Shown here in pieces: positions 12,301 through 23,772 of a stretch of DNA of 64,000 nucleotides. The translations under genes and the position numbers were made by a program. The notes below the pieces were generated by a model. That model was not told where the DNA came from. It was given only the letters and a program-made list of their open reading frames with translations, and made no database searches. How positions within the stretch are numbered: position 1 is the first letter of the stretch; the number at the start of each line of letters is the position of its first letter. This DNA is from Zingiber officinale (taxonomy: Eukaryota; Streptophyta; Magnoliopsida; Zingiberales; Zingiberaceae), in contig NC_056002.1 of NCBI RefSeq assembly GCF_018446385.1, positions 6,807,474-6,871,473 of the forward strand, written 5' to 3'.

Positions 12301-13208
12301 TGATCCTGTCCGAACCAGAAGTCAACAGACGCTGGGCACGTGGCGCTCTCCGGCTCGCTGATGTAGATCTCCCACGGGTGGCGCGATGCTCCGGCTAACC
12401 TACACAGAAGTCGAGCCGGGAAGGGGGTTCCCGGCGGCGACCCTCCGACGCTCAAGTCAGGTAAATTACGATGAACAAGGTGGCTCCCCAAAGTCTCAGA
12501 ATACGTAGCAAATCTTACCTCCGGCGAAACCTGAGGTTCTTTATATAGAGCTGTGAAGGGTTTGGGCATGCGTACCGAGGTGCATACGTGTCCTCTGTCC
12601 TTTCCTAGGTATGCGGCTGTCAGAAAGCTTACCTGTCCTTTCCTAGGTATGCGGTTGTCAGAAAGCTTACCTGTCCTTTCCTAGGTATGCGGCTGTCGGA
12701 AAGCTTACCTGACCCATATCGCTACAGTCAAAGCATGCCCTCGATGGGACAGCTGAATCCCCTGTCACAAGATTTGGAGCATGACACACACGTGAAACCT
12801 ACCGGTTGTCAGAGAAAGAAATCCTCTGGCCTTTTCCTTTGCTCCAAACTTGTCGTCCGAGCGGACAGATCCCTCAACATCCGACCGGACATCCGCGGTG
12901 GTTTACTTGTGCTTTGTGGAGACTAATAAACAGGGGTGCTTTATGACTGTGGTCGATCAAAAGGTCAGCTCGGTCCATGACCTTTTTAACTGAGCGTCGG
13001 AACCCCGATTTGACAGGGTGTCTTCCAACCATAAGTGCGAGCCGGCCGGACCCATCCGGGTATTCGATTCCATCGGCCGGCCGGCAGTCCGGTCGGGCCG
13101 GCCGTCTACGGTCGTCCGTCCGGTCGGACCACACTCTCCTCGGATGGGCGGCTGCTCCGGTGACTTCCACTTGGCGTTGACTTTGCAAGAAGGGGGCCGC
13201 TCTTACTA
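12301..13208 (-). repeat. 3' LTR of element A
   Basis: Matches 22850-23760 with a small number of substitutions. It contains a 38-bp unit repeated three times (12593-12710, each with TTTCCTAGGTATGCGG). Its inner edge differs from the other LTR: the CCGGATCA end is replaced by AGTCTAG, so the terminal eight bases are lost or changed. Confidence 0.88.
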
Positions 13209-13825
13209 AGTCTAGTCGAAGGAGGCGAATAGTCCGACTGACTGGACTGTGAGTCTAGCCGAACTGCTCCTCCATGCTAATACTCTCCGCCCGGTCAGCG
13301 GCAGAGATATCCTTGAATGAATCAAGGATGGCCTTCACCGGATCTCCTCGCGTTCTGCGCCAATCTTCGACATCAAGGTTGATCATACCTTCATTAAATG
13401 CTCCGAATGATTGACTGCCACGTGGAGCAACGCCATCGGAGTACGGAGGCGGTGGCATGATGTTTTGATGTGATCGAAGCAATTCGAAATAAACGGCTAG
13501 ATGCATGCTTCGATTCCTGTAACCTGGATCCGACGGTGGAGGCCGCCCGGCCCTCACCCTATAAATTCTTACACTTCCTTCTCACCTTTACTTGCCTCCA
13601 TTACCTCTACTGTTGCCCTCTGCGCTTTGGAGTTCCGGCGATCTTATTTCTGCCCTTTGACGCTCTTCGGCGCCTTTCTTCGATCCCTCTCATCTTAGTA
13701 AGCTTTTTTAGATCTTTCCTTCTTCCTTTCCGGTATCTAATTCGCATTTCTTCCCCTAGTTCCAGACTTTAAAACTCCTTTTCTTCGTCTTTGAAACTTC
13801 CTTTTTGCTTTCTTCTGTCCGGATC
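13209..13825 (+). promoter_or_regulatory. candidate promoter and leader of the opposite-strand extra gene
   Basis: On the plus strand a clear TATA box (TATAAATT, 13560-13567) follows a GC-rich block. A pyrimidine-rich leader then runs to the ATG at 13826. The surrounding 13209-13550 has no recognised gene. Orientation is opposite to gag-pol, so this would drive an antisense transcript relative to the retroelement genome. Confidence 0.6.
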
Positions 13826-15971
13826 ATGGCCAGTTCTTCTCATCCCGAAGAACAATCCCTAGGCCCATGGTATACCACCATGCGGTCCCGTTTCGAACAA
13901 CGGGATTTTGATATTTTGGCTGACAATTTCGAAATTCCCGAGGATTTCGAAGTTCGCCTAGCTGGTCCCGCCGCTCGGCCACACCGACCGCCGCGCGGCG
14001 ATTTTTGTGTCTTCCGCGACCAATTTACCGCCGGTCTGCGGTTCCCCGTGCATCCTTTTATAGTAGACGTTTGTAATTATTTTGGCGTGCCGCTCGGAAG
14101 TTTAGTACCAAATACCTTCCGTCTCCTCTGCGGTGTTGTCATTTTGTTTAAGATTCATAACATTCCCCTCCGACCGGAGGTCTTCTTTTACTTCTATTAC
14201 CCTAAGCAAGCCGAGCCGGGCACCTTTATGTTCCAAGCTCAGCCCGGTCTGGTCTTCTTCAATAAACTACCCACTTCCAATAAACATTGGAAGGACTATT
14301 ATTTCTACATCCGCATGCCCAGTCAGCCAAACTTTCCGACCCAGTGGCAGGTCAGTCTACCTCCTACTCCCGAGTTGAAGAAATTCAAGACCCGACCGGA
14401 TTATCTTCACGCCGCAAATGTACTAGCCGGTCTGCGGCTCGACATCAACAAACTTCTTCACGAGGGAGTGATGTACATTTTTGGGCTGAGTCCTATACGG
14501 ACTCCTCTTCCGACCGGCTTCGGTAAGAATTTTGCTTGGGCATTTGCTTTAATTGCTAACTGATTTCTTCTTCTTTTCATGCAGCTGACATCGTTATGGA
14601 CTCGGTGATGGCCGGCGTTCTGAAGAGAAAAGCAGCGGCGCTGGAGGCCGCGGCGACCAAGGAAATGGAGGCGCTGGGTATTCAGCCGGTCGGTTCTCAC
14701 GAAGGAGAGAGCGGCACCCAGGCCGAATCGGACGCTCGGGCCTCTCAACAGCAGGTGGCGAGCGGAGCAACCCCCTCCAGGGAACCAACGGGGCCCGAGG
14801 AAGGGTCCGTTCGGGAAGAACAGCCACTGCAAAAGAGGCGCCGGGTAGAGACTCCGCTGCGATCGGCTACCTCCGCGGTCCGACCCTCCGACTGGGCCGC
14901 CTTGACTACTAAAGGCAAGGCGCCTGTGCCCGAGACCATTTCGTCCGACCGGACTCCGTCTGACTGGGACGAGCTGACTGCTCCGGTTGAGGCCATTCCG
15001 GTCGACACTCTCCCCCCTGCTCACCGTTCAGCCCAACGCTCGACCATCCATTCGCGGCTTTCTGTGCCAGCTTCTGATCCCGGCCGGGCGATCCCTGGTC
15101 ACGGTCGCACAATACGGGTAACTCTTCATCTTTCGACTGAAGAGTTGCTACCAGAAGCCGACCAGCCAACCGTGCCCGAGCACACCATTACTTTGAAGGG
15201 GTGAGCCGGCCTCGGTAGCAATGATCCCCTCGGAACTTAGCCAGCGGCCACATGCAGCGACTACGGGGTAAGCTTGTTGAAGTTTTGTCATAATATTTCC
15301 GTCTCGGCTTTTGACAACTGCGCCTTCTTGCTTGAGATGGGTGGAAGAGATAGCGGTTTCCAACCGCCTGGCCATGGCGGACGAGGAGATAAGGCAACTA
15401 AAGGCGGTAGGCCGAGCGGCTCCCAAGGCCCTTCCTACTCCGATGCAAAAGAGTGAAAGCTCAAACTCTGTGGTGAGCGAAGAAGACGGTGACCGGGCCC
15501 GCCTAGCCGAGTCCGGCGACAAGTCAAGTCGCTGATGCAAAGATAACTCGCCACTACTCGGAAGAACACGACCATCTCCGATCTGGAGAAGAAAAAGCGT
15601 GGGCGGGGCACAGGTTGAAGATAAAGGAGCGGCGGGCTCGACCAGGAGAAGGCAGGCCGCTCGGCCGATGCGAAGAAAATCGAACATCTGAATGAGGCCC
15701 TCACAAGCTCCCAGGCAACCTTCAAAGAATACCAGGATGCCGAGCCGAGCCGAGCCGAGTTGCCGCTCTATGACAAAGCCATATCCGATCGCCCGAGTTC
15801 TCGGAGAAAATTTGCGAGCGGATGTACTCAGCTTTCGACTTGGCCATTACAGCCACTATGACTTATCTGAAGTCGAAGGGCCTTCTTCCGGAGTCCACCA
15901 ATATTCCAGCCGGCGATCAGGTGGAGCTCCTGAACAACATTCCGAGGGACCTTTACGACTACATCGAGTAG
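13826..15971 (+). pseudogene. Tat extra antisense gene (aORF), gypsy-type transposon domain
   Basis: Exon 1 (13826-14522) encodes about 232 residues starting MASSSHPEEQS. The middle (FRDQFTAGLRFPVHPF, FGVPLGSLVPNTFRLLCG, TSNKHWKDYYFYIRMP) resembles the plant gypsy-type transposon domain (Pfam PF04195 family). An intron 14523-14584 (GTAAG...TGCAG) joins in phase to exon 2 (from 14585, ADIVMDSVMAGVLKRKAAAL). That exon runs to a TGA at 15202-15204, past a Ser/Pro/charged linker. Further downstream there are fragments of a coiled coil (EEIAVSNRLAMADEEIRQLK, about 15345) and the family's usual C-terminus (LLNNIPRDLYDYIE, stop 15969-15971), now in shifted frames. A polyadenylation-like AATGAAA lies near 16048. 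Function in Tat elements is unknown. Confidence 0.75.
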
Positions 15972-16254
15972 TTCTTGTAATTTCGCCGCTCGGCTGAACA
16001 TGAATCTTTTTGTACTTAGGCCACTCGGCCTAAGGTTTTAATTTCAATGAAATGCTTTCCTTTTGTGCACCCCCTCTTTTTGCACTGTCCCCTCGCTAAT
16101 ACTTGTGCTGCCCGCTCGTCTACTATCACACCTTTGACCTTCGAGGTGCATTCTCGCAAGTGTTTTCCCCAGCCCTTTCGTTCGGCCGAATATCATCCGA
16201 TGTTGCCAAGAATCGCTCGTTATAAGCCGATCAGAACTTTTGTACCTCGAATCT
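15972..16254. other. non-coding spacer after the aORF
   Basis: Pyrimidine-rich sequence with no credible ORF. It probably contains the 3' end of the aORF transcript and leads into the tandem array. Confidence 0.5.
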
Positions 16255-17335
16255 GAGCGGAACTTAGCTCCGGTCTAACTATCGGCGGAGAATACGGATA
16301 ATTGTAGTGTCGACGATATTCCGCTCGGATTAGTTATAGACGCCGAGGCGTCTCTAGATGTTTAACGTCGGTGCTCGACGGCGCGGTTATTTATAGTCGG
16401 TCGGCACGGCTCTCGATGTTTAACGACGGTGCTCGTCGATCTTCCGCTCGGGGATTTATAGACGACGGCTCGTCTCTCGATTTTTAATGTCGGTGCTAGA
16501 CGGCGCGGTTATTTATAGTCGGTCGGCGCGGCTCTCGATGTTTAACGACGGTGCTCGTCGATCTTCCGCTCGGGGATTTATAGACGACGGCTCGTCTCTC
16601 GATTTTTAACGTCAGTGCTCGACGGCGCGGTTATTTATAGCCGGTCGGCGCGGCTCTCGATGTTTAACGACGGTGCTCGTCGGTCTTCCGCTCGAGGATT
16701 TCTAGGCGCCGCCTCGTCTCTCGATTTTAACGTCGGTGCTCGGCAGTATTTATAGCCGGTCGGAGCGGCTCTCGATGTTTAACGACGGTGCTCATCGGTC
16801 TTCCGCTCGAGGATTTATAGGCGGCTCGTCTCGATTTTAACGCGTCGGTGCTCGGCCAGCGGTTATTATAGCCGGTCGGTAGCGGCTCTCGATGTTTAAC
16901 GGCGGTGCTCGTCGGTCTTCCGCTCGAGGATTTATAAGCGGCTCGTCTCTCGATTTTAACGTCGATTTCGGCGGCGCGGTTATTTATAGCCGGTCGGGCG
17001 GCTCTCGATGTTTAACGACGGTACTCGTCGGTCTTCCGCTTGGGGATTTAGACGGCGGCTCGTCTCTCGATTTTTAACGTCGGTGCTCGACGGCGCGGTT
17101 ATTTAGAGCCGGTCGGCGCGGCTCTCGATGTTTAACGACGGTGCTCGTCGGTCTTCCGCTCGGGGATTTATAGATGCCGGCTCATCTCTCGATTTTTAAC
17201 GTCGGTGCTCGACGGCGCGGTTATTTATAGCCGGTCGGCGCGGCTCTCGATGTTTAACGACGGTGCTCGTCGGTCTTCCGCTCGGGGATTTATAGACGCC
17301 GGCTCGTCTCTCGATTTTTAACGTCGGTGCTCGAT
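16255..17335. repeat. tandem array, about 122-bp dimeric unit, roughly nine copies
   Basis: Successive starts of GACGGCGCGG at 16377, 16499 and 16621 give a 122-bp period; later units are shorter (about 115-121 bp). Each unit is made of two related halves of about 60 bp: one with CTCTCGATGTTTAACGACGG and one with CTCTCGATTTTTAACGTCGG, each followed by an ATTTATAG word. Tandem arrays at this position are known in Tat elements and can seed satellite DNA. Confidence 0.88.
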
Positions 17336-17750
17336 GGCCTTTAAGGCTAACTCCTTACCAGGTCGAGCGACCTTGGCCTTCCTTTCAGCAGAGAATACTC
17401 AATGTGCTTTCATCTTTCTACTTCCTGCATCGCAAGTACATAGGCGACCAAAAAGTATATAAATTTATGTTTAGCGCACCTTTCACCCAACTTGGAGAAC
17501 GTACTCCTGGCCGAACGGCTCAGGGTCTGCTTCGTCGGGCATTTTGGCTCGGATAATTTACCTCCGACCGGACGGTACGGGGCCTTCGTTCCTCGAGCGC
17601 TTGGCTCGACCCATTTACCACCGGCCGAGCGGCGCAGGGCCTTCGTTCCTTGATGACGATGCCTTATATTTGTTCTTTTGATTTTTCATTTCTACATTTC
17701 AAGTATTCAGTCGAAAAAAATACACAGGATGATTTACAGTGGTACACCTT
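17336..17750. other. non-coding spacer between array and integrase
   Basis: No ORF. It contains two related stretches around GGGCCTTCGTTCCTCGAGCG (about 17580) and GGGCCTTCGTTCCTTGATG (about 17640), an imperfect duplication. Confidence 0.5.
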
Positions 17751-18839
17751 TCATCCCGCCCGGTAAGGCTGGAGGTGGTTCGCGCTCCACGGCCTATCTA
17801 GCTGCCGACCGCCCTCATCCTCCAAATAATACGCGCCCGAGCGGAGCTTTTCGATGATTTTGAAGGGACCTGCCCATGGAGCTTCAAGCTTGCCGACGTC
17901 GCCGACCGGCTTGACTTTCTTCCAAACAAGGTCGCCGACCTGGAATGATCGGGGAATGACGCGCCGGTTGTAGTTTTGCTTCATCCGTTGACGGTACGCC
18001 ATCAGCCGAACGGATGCCTTGGCACGCTCTTCGTCAACCAAATCCAGCTCCATATTCCTCCGCTCGGCGTTGCCTTCATCATAACACTGGACCCGGACGG
18101 ACTCGACGCCGACTTCAACCGGAATGACCGCTTCACTGCCGTATACCAGATGAAAAGGTGTAACGCCCGTTCCTTCCTTAGGAGTTGTTCGGATGGCCCA
18201 TAAAACGCCCGGCACTTCATCCGGCCAACTTCCTCCCACGTGGTCGAGCCGAGCGCGCAGAATACGGAGAATTTCCCGGTTGGCTACTTCGGCTTGACCG
18301 TTGCTTTGGGGGTAAGCCACGGACGTGAAGTGTTGCTCGATGTCGTAGCTTTTGCACCAATCTTCCAGCACTTTCCCTGTGAATTGCCGCCCGTTATCGG
18401 AAACCAATCGGCGAGGTATACCGAACCTACATATGATGTGTTGCCAGATGAATTTCTTGACCATCTGCTCGGTGATCCTGGCTAGTGGCTCGGCCTCCAC
18501 CCACTTGGAGAAATAATCGACCGCCACCAGCAAAAATTTCCTCTGCCCGGTCGCCATCGGAAATGGACCCACAATATCCATTCCCCATTGATCGAACGGA
18601 CATGAAACGGTTGATGCTTTCATCTCCTCTGCCGGTCGGTGCGAGAAGTTGTGATACTTCTGGCATGAAAGGCATGTAGATACTGTCCGAGCGGCGTCTA
18701 TTTGTAAGGTTGGCCAAAAGTATCCAGCTAGCAAAATCTTCTTGGCTAGTGATCGTCCGCCCGGATGTCCTCCGCACGATCCTTGATGTACCTCCTGGAG
18801 GATGTAAGCCGAATCTTCCGAGCTCACACACTTCAACAA
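17751..18839 (-). CDS. element A integrase
   Basis: Open frame of 362 codons with an intact-looking gypsy integrase. The HHCC zinc finger (HQGSCGGH...CLSCQK) is at about residues 18-59. The catalytic core shows D in WGMDIVGPFP (about 87), D in LVSDNGRQF (about 147) and E in NGQAEVANREI (about 183). A GPF-type C-terminal domain (WAGPFKIIEKLRSGAYYLED) is near the end. It is probably part of the polyprotein; the first Met is not necessarily a true start. The frame differs from the upstream RNase H by a frameshift near 18835. Confidence 0.9.
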   Translation of the reverse strand: MLKCVSSEDSAYILQEVHQGSCGGHPGGRSLAKKILLAGYFWPTLQIDAARTVSTCLSCQKYHNFSHRPAEEMKASTVSCPFDQWGMDIVGPFPMATGQRKFLLVAVDYFSKWVEAEPLARITEQMVKKFIWQHIICRFGIPRRLVSDNGRQFTGKVLEDWCKSYDIEQHFTSVAYPQSNGQAEVANREILRILRARLDHVGGSWPDEVPGVLWAIRTTPKEGTGVTPFHLVYGSEAVIPVEVGVESVRVQCYDEGNAERRNMELDLVDEERAKASVRLMAYRQRMKQNYNRRVIPRSFQVGDLVWKKVKPVGDVGKLEAPWAGPFKIIEKLRSGAYYLEDEGGRQLDRPWSANHLQPYRAG

Positions 18840-19738
18840 CGGGCGAGAGAAAGCCTTCTTGTAGAGAGTGTGAACCGACCGGCCCTCCTCCTGAGCAGTT
18901 GGGCTTCATCCCGATCGGCCGGTGTGGCTCCCGAGCGGAGGAACTCTATGATGGGTGTCCTCCAGTCGCTTGGAAATGTGAGGCCTTCCATCCGGTCGAC
19001 GTGCGCCACCAGCAGTACTTTTTCAATTGGTTGCTGAATGGCGACCGGCGTTATAGAACTTGCTAGTTTGGCCAACTCATCGGCTGCCTGGTTCTCCGTT
19101 CGGGGAATCTTTTGAATAAGGACCTCTCGGAAAGTGGCTTTGAGTTTTTCAAAGGCTTCAGCGTAGAGCTTAAGCCGAACGCTGTTGATTTCAAAGGTAC
19201 CAGAAAGTTGCTGAGCGGCCAACTGTGAATCCGAATAGAGTGTCACCCGACCGGCTCCTACATGCCGTGCTGCCTGCAATCCGGCTATGAGAGCCTCATA
19301 CTCTGCTTCATTGTTGGTGGCTTTGTAATCCAGTCGGACGGATAGGTGCATCTTTTCTTCTTGAGGTGAGAGCAGCAATATTCCAATCCCACTTCCGAGC
19401 CGAGTGGAAGACCCATCCACATATATTCTCCACAGAGCTTCCGGCTCTGGCTTTTGCACTTCGGTCACAAAATCAGCCAAGGATTGCGCTTTGATCGCCG
19501 AGCGGGGTTGATATTGGATGTCAAATTCACTTAGTTCTGTCGTCCACTTGATGAGCCGTCCGGACGCTTCTGGATTCAACATCACTCTTCCTAGTGGACT
19601 GTTCGTCCGGACGATGATGGTGTGAGCCAAGAAATATGGTCGAAGGCGCCGAGCGGCTAGAACCAAAGCAAAAGCCAACTTCTCGAGCCCGGTGTAACGA
19701 GATTCAGCATCCTTCAAGATGTGACTTAGAAAATACAC
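18833..19738 (-). pseudogene. element A RNase H and archaeal-type second RNase H
   Basis: The first part (SHILKDAESRYTGLEKLAFA, YFLAHTIIVRTN) is the end of the normal gypsy RNase H. The second part is a distinct RNase H domain: IYVDGSSTRLGSGIG, TNNEAEYEALIAGL, YSDSQLAAQQLSG and ENQAADELAKLAS carry the D-E-D-D residues. Two RNase H domains in a row are a hallmark of the Tat lineage. The frame is lost upstream in the RT connection (19740-20055) and shifts again into integrase. Confidence 0.88.
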
Positions 19739-20055
19739 CGGTTGCTCCCCTCACAAGTGCTGAGCCTACAGATGCTCGGTTGACAACATATACATATAAA
19801 GTGACTCACCCCGATCGGCTTGGCAAGTAGAATTTAGATATGTTTTCAATTCTTCAAATGCTCGGTCACATTCTTCATCCTTTGGAACTTAGTAGGCGCA
19901 GATCTTGAAGAATGGTAAGCTCCGGTGGCGGGTTTGGAGATGAATCTGGACAAAGCAGTTATCCGGTCAACCGTTGCACTTCCCTTGTATTTCTAGGAGG
20001 CGGCATGTCTTGCAGAGCTTTCACCTTGTTGGGATTGGCTTCAATTCCCCGCTCA

Positions 20056-21162
20056 CTATATATCCCAAGAACGCCCCCTTTTGCTCCGAACAAGCATTTC
20101 GGGATTTAACTTGACTCCATATTTGCGTAGCGTTCGGAATGTTTCTTCCATGTCCTTGAAGAGATCGGCCGCTCGGACGGATTTGATAAGAATGTCGTCC
20201 ACATAGACTTCCAGATTCCGCCCGATCTGCTCCCTGAACACTTTGTTCATCAAGCGTTGATAGGTGGCCCCGGCATTCTTCAATCCGAACGGCATCACCT
20301 TGTAGCAATATGTGCCGCTAACCTTTTCTTGATCTTCACGGGCGAGCGGCACCTGATGATAGCCCTGGTATGCGTCGAGCATGCAAATCAATTCGCAACC
20401 GGCCGTAGAGTCCACCAGTTGATCTATCCGGGGCAAGGGATAAAAATCTTTGGGGCATGCTTTGTTCAAGTCCCGAAAGTCAATGCAAACCCTCCACTTG
20501 CCGCCCGGCTTGGAGACTAATACTACGTTAGCCAGCCAGCTCGGGAACTGCACCTCGCGTATGTGGCCGGCCTCCAGAAGTTTCTCCACTTCCGCCCGGA
20601 TGATGGCATTATGCTCAGCACTGAAATCCCTTTTTCTCTGCTTCACTGGCCGAGCGTCCGGTCGGACATGCAACTCATGCTGCGCTAAGCTCGGCGAAAT
20701 TCCGGGCAACTCATGTGTCGACCAGACGAAGACATCGTGATTTCGTTGGAGGCATTGGATCAGCTCCTCCTTCTGCTCCTCCAGATCAGAGGCGATAAAA
20801 GTCGTGGCCTCCGATCGGGTCGGATGGATCTGAACCTCCTCCTTTTCATCATAAATTAAAGCAGGAGGTTTCTCGGTTATGGCGTGTACCTCGATTCGGG
20901 GCGCCTTCCGAGCGGAACAAGCTTCTGCTCGGACCATCTCTATATAGCACCGCCGAGCTACTAGCTGATCTCCACGTACTTCTCCTACTTTGTCCTCCAC
21001 GGGGAACTTTATCTTCTGGTGGAAGGTTGAGACAACCGCTCGGAATCGTCCCAAAATGACGTTGTAGGACGAGGGAGAGTCGACCACCACGAAGTTTATT
21101 GTCCTGGTCCTCCTCAGCGGCTCCTCTCCCAGCGAGGTAGCTAGCCGGATCTGTCCGACCGG
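20056..21162 (-). pseudogene. element A reverse transcriptase
   Basis: Continues in frame from gag-protease after a TAG at 21163-21165. Motifs are ILGR (protease end), GGKWRVCIDFRDLNKACPKD, YPLPRIDQLVD, MLDAYQGYHQVPL, MPFGLKNAGATYQRLMN and an intact YVDDIL. The frame is lost after KYGVKLNPE, at about 20060, in the thumb region. The connection segment to 19740 is recognisable but broken. Confidence 0.88.
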
Positions 21163-22804
21163 CTAAACTTCGTTGCCCGTAAACCCGTAGAGCGGGGTCG
21201 TCATGGGCAGCAACTCGACTCGATCAATTTGCAGCTGATCGAACGCCTTCTTGAATATGATGTTAACTGAGCTCCCTGTGTCAACAAATATGCGGTGAAT
21301 AGTATAATTTGCTATTACCGCTTTAATGAGCAGAGCATCGTCGTGGGGCACTTCTACTCCTTCTAAGTCTCCGGGCCCGAAAGTGATTTCCGGTCCACTC
21401 GCCCGCTCTTGGCTACAGCCGACTGCGTGGATCTGCAGCTGCCGGACGCCCGCCTTTCTAGCTCGGTTGGAGTCTCCTCCGGTCGGCCCGCCAGCAATAA
21501 CGTTGATCTCGCCCCGGGAAGTATTGCTCCTGTTTTCCTCTTCCCGAGTGGACGGTCGTGACCGTTCTCTGGACGCCCGGCGATTCTCCTGTCTCGGAGA
21601 TCGGCACCGATCGGGTGTCTGTTGATGTCTCCTTTCGGTGCGGGTCCGGTCAGCTTCATGGGTCCTTTGTCTCCTGTCGATGGGAGGAGACTGTCGTTCG
21701 GCTTTCCTGGGACCAGGATTGGCCACGAAGGGAAGACTTCGACAATCCCTCGTGTTGTGCGTATCCGTCTGGTGGAAGGAGCAGAACATAGGGGTCCACC
21801 TCTTCTTTGGCTTGGGCCGAGCGGCCGCCACCTCTTGTACGTGTGATCTGGCGTGGGGGGATCGGATTGCTTCGGCCCTCGGTCCTCTGGGCGGCTGCTG
21901 AGCGGCGTGATGTTTCCGTTCGGCATGAATAGGTGCCCGTTCGGTTGGAGTTTCCTTTTTCCGGGCGGCTTGCGCTTCTTCCACGTTTATGTATTCGTTG
22001 GCCCGATGTAGCATGTGATCGTAATCTCGGGGCGGCTTTCGGATGAGCGACCGGAAGAAGTCCCCATCCACAAGGCCTTGTGTGAAGGCATTCATCATCG
22101 TCTCCGATGTGGCCGTTGGGATATCCATCGCCACTTGGTTGAATTGCTGGATAAGCTCGAAGCGATTCTCTTGGCTCTTGCTTGATGGCAAACAAGCTGA
22201 CACTTGTCTTCTGATAACGCCGACTGTTGGCGAAGTGGTGGAGGAAGGCCGTTCGGAAATCCTTGAAGCTAGTGATGGATCCGTCCGGCAACCTCCGAAA
22301 CCACTTATGTGCGAGAGAGTGGTAAGAAAGACTCGGCACTTTACTCCATCGGTGATGGAGCGTAGCTGTGTTATCGAACTTACCCAGATGATCATCCGGG
22401 TCTGTTGTTCCATTGTACTCGCCGATCGTCGGAGGCACGTAGTGCTTGGGCAGAGGGTCTCGCAGAATAGCCTCCGAAAATTGGCGATTGATCCGCTCGG
22501 GAGATGAGTCCGTTCGGGGAGCTTTTCCCTTTCTATCATCCCGTCTGGGCACTTCGTCTGAAGAAGATCCTCTATCTCTTCGGGCTGGTACGGCTTCAGG
22601 GGTGCGAAATAAGGCCCGATGGAATGCGACGGTGGCTTGAGGTGCTTCCGCTCGGCCACCAGACGCAGATGTTGCTTGTTGCTCCGGTCGTTCGGCTGAT
22701 GCTTTTTGTTTTTGCTCCATAAGTTTGGTGGCCCTCATCTCGACTAGAGCATCGAGTTCTTCTGTTGAAAGCGCCACCGTGTGTTGTCGTCCAGCCTCGT
22801 CCAT
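21163..22804 (-). pseudogene. element A gag and protease
   Basis: Starts MDEAGRQHTVALSTEELDAL (22804). The capsid region includes HYVPPTIGEYNGTTDPDDHL and WFRRLPDGSITSF. A frameshift at about 22180 moves the reading to another frame, which carries FNQVAMDIPTATSETMMNAF, a CX2HX4HX4C-like knuckle (CSFHQTDTHNTRDC) and the aspartic protease motif IFVDTGSSVNII (about 21270). An in-frame TAG at 21163-21165 separates it from RT; in relatives gag and pol are one polyprotein. Confidence 0.85.
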
Positions 22805-22831
22805 TGTTTTTGTTCGAATGCAGGAGCGTTC

Positions 22832-22849
22832 CCACAGACGGCGTCAAAT
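22832..22849 (-). other. primer binding site of element A
   Basis: Read on the minus strand directly after the 5' LTR: TTTGACGCCGTCTGTGGG. This resembles the TGGCGCCGTCTGTGGG site of many Tat elements, with G to A at one CpG-flanking position. Confidence 0.65.
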
Positions 22850-23767
22850 TGATCCTGTCCGAACCAGAAGTCAACAGACGCTGGGCACGTGGCGCTCTCC
22901 GGCTCGCTGATGTAGATCTCCCACGGGTGGCGCGATGCTCCGGCTAACCTGCACAGAAGTCGAGCCGGGAAGGGGGTTCCCGGCGGCGACCCTCCGACGC
23001 TCAAGTCAGGTAAATTACGATGAACAAGGTGGCTCCCCAAAGTCTCAGAATACGTAGCAAATCTTACCTCCGGCGAAACCTGAGGTTCTTTATATAGAGC
23101 TGTGAAGGGTTTGGGCACGCGTACCGAGGTGCATACGTGTCCTCTGTCCTTTCCTAGGTATGCGGCTGTCAGAAAGCTTACCTGTCCTTTCCTAGGTATG
23201 CGGTTGTCAGAAAGCTTACCTGTCCTTTCCTAGGTATGCGGCTGTCGGAAAGCTTACCTGACCCATATCGCTACAGTCAAAGCATGCCCTCGATGGGACA
23301 GCTGAATCCCCTGTCACAAGATTTGGAGCATGGCACACACGTGAAACCTACCGGTTGTCAGAGAAAGAAATCCTCTGGCCTTTTCCTTTGCTCCAAACTT
23401 GTCGTCCGAGCGGACAGATCCCTCAACATCCGACCGGACATCCGCGGTGGTTTACTTGTGCTTTGTGGAGACTAATAAACAGGGGTGCTTTATGACTGTG
23501 GTCGATCAAAAGGTCAGCTCGGTCCATGACCTTTTTAACTGAGCGTCGGAACCCCGATTTGACAGGGTGCCTCCCCACCATAAGTGCGAGCCGGCCGGAC
23601 CCATCCGGGTATTCGATTCCATCGGCCTGCCGGCAGTCTGGTCGGACCGGCCGTCTACATCTGTCCGTCCGGTCGGACCACACTCTCCCCGGATGGACGG
23701 CTGCTCCGATGACTTCCACTTGGCGTTGACTTTGCAAGAGGGGGGGCCCGCTCTTACTACCGGATCA
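22850..23767 (-). repeat. 5' LTR of element A
   Basis: 918 bp, with ends TGATCC and GGATCA as read on the plus strand. It contains the same 38-bp triplication (near 23150-23265) as the other LTR. Confidence 0.9.
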
Positions 23768-23772
23768 CTGGG

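Larger units (their letters stand above)
12301..23767 (-). mobile_element. element A: Tat-lineage Ty3/gypsy retrotransposon, 11.5 kb
   Basis: Bounded by a 5-bp target duplication CTGGG (12296-12300 and 23768-23772) and TGATCC...GGATCA ends. LTRs at 12301-13208 and 22850-23767 are nearly identical, so insertion is recent. The interior on the minus strand reads gag-protease-RT-RNase H-second (archaeal-type) RNase H-integrase. The second RNase H, together with an extra ORF on the opposite strand between integrase and the 3' LTR, marks the Tat/Retand group. A tandem array (16255-17335) lies between the extra ORF and integrase. A few frameshifts and one stop indicate a non-functional but young copy. 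Confidence 0.92.

Noticed and set aside
13976-15725. Minus-strand frames over the aORF (14458-15024, 15148-15687 and others)
   Set aside because: Complementary to the plus-strand gene with domain, intron and TATA support; no motifs of their own.
18240-22722. Plus-strand frames opposite gag-pol of element A
   Set aside because: They mirror the minus-strand polyprotein, which has clear catalytic motifs.
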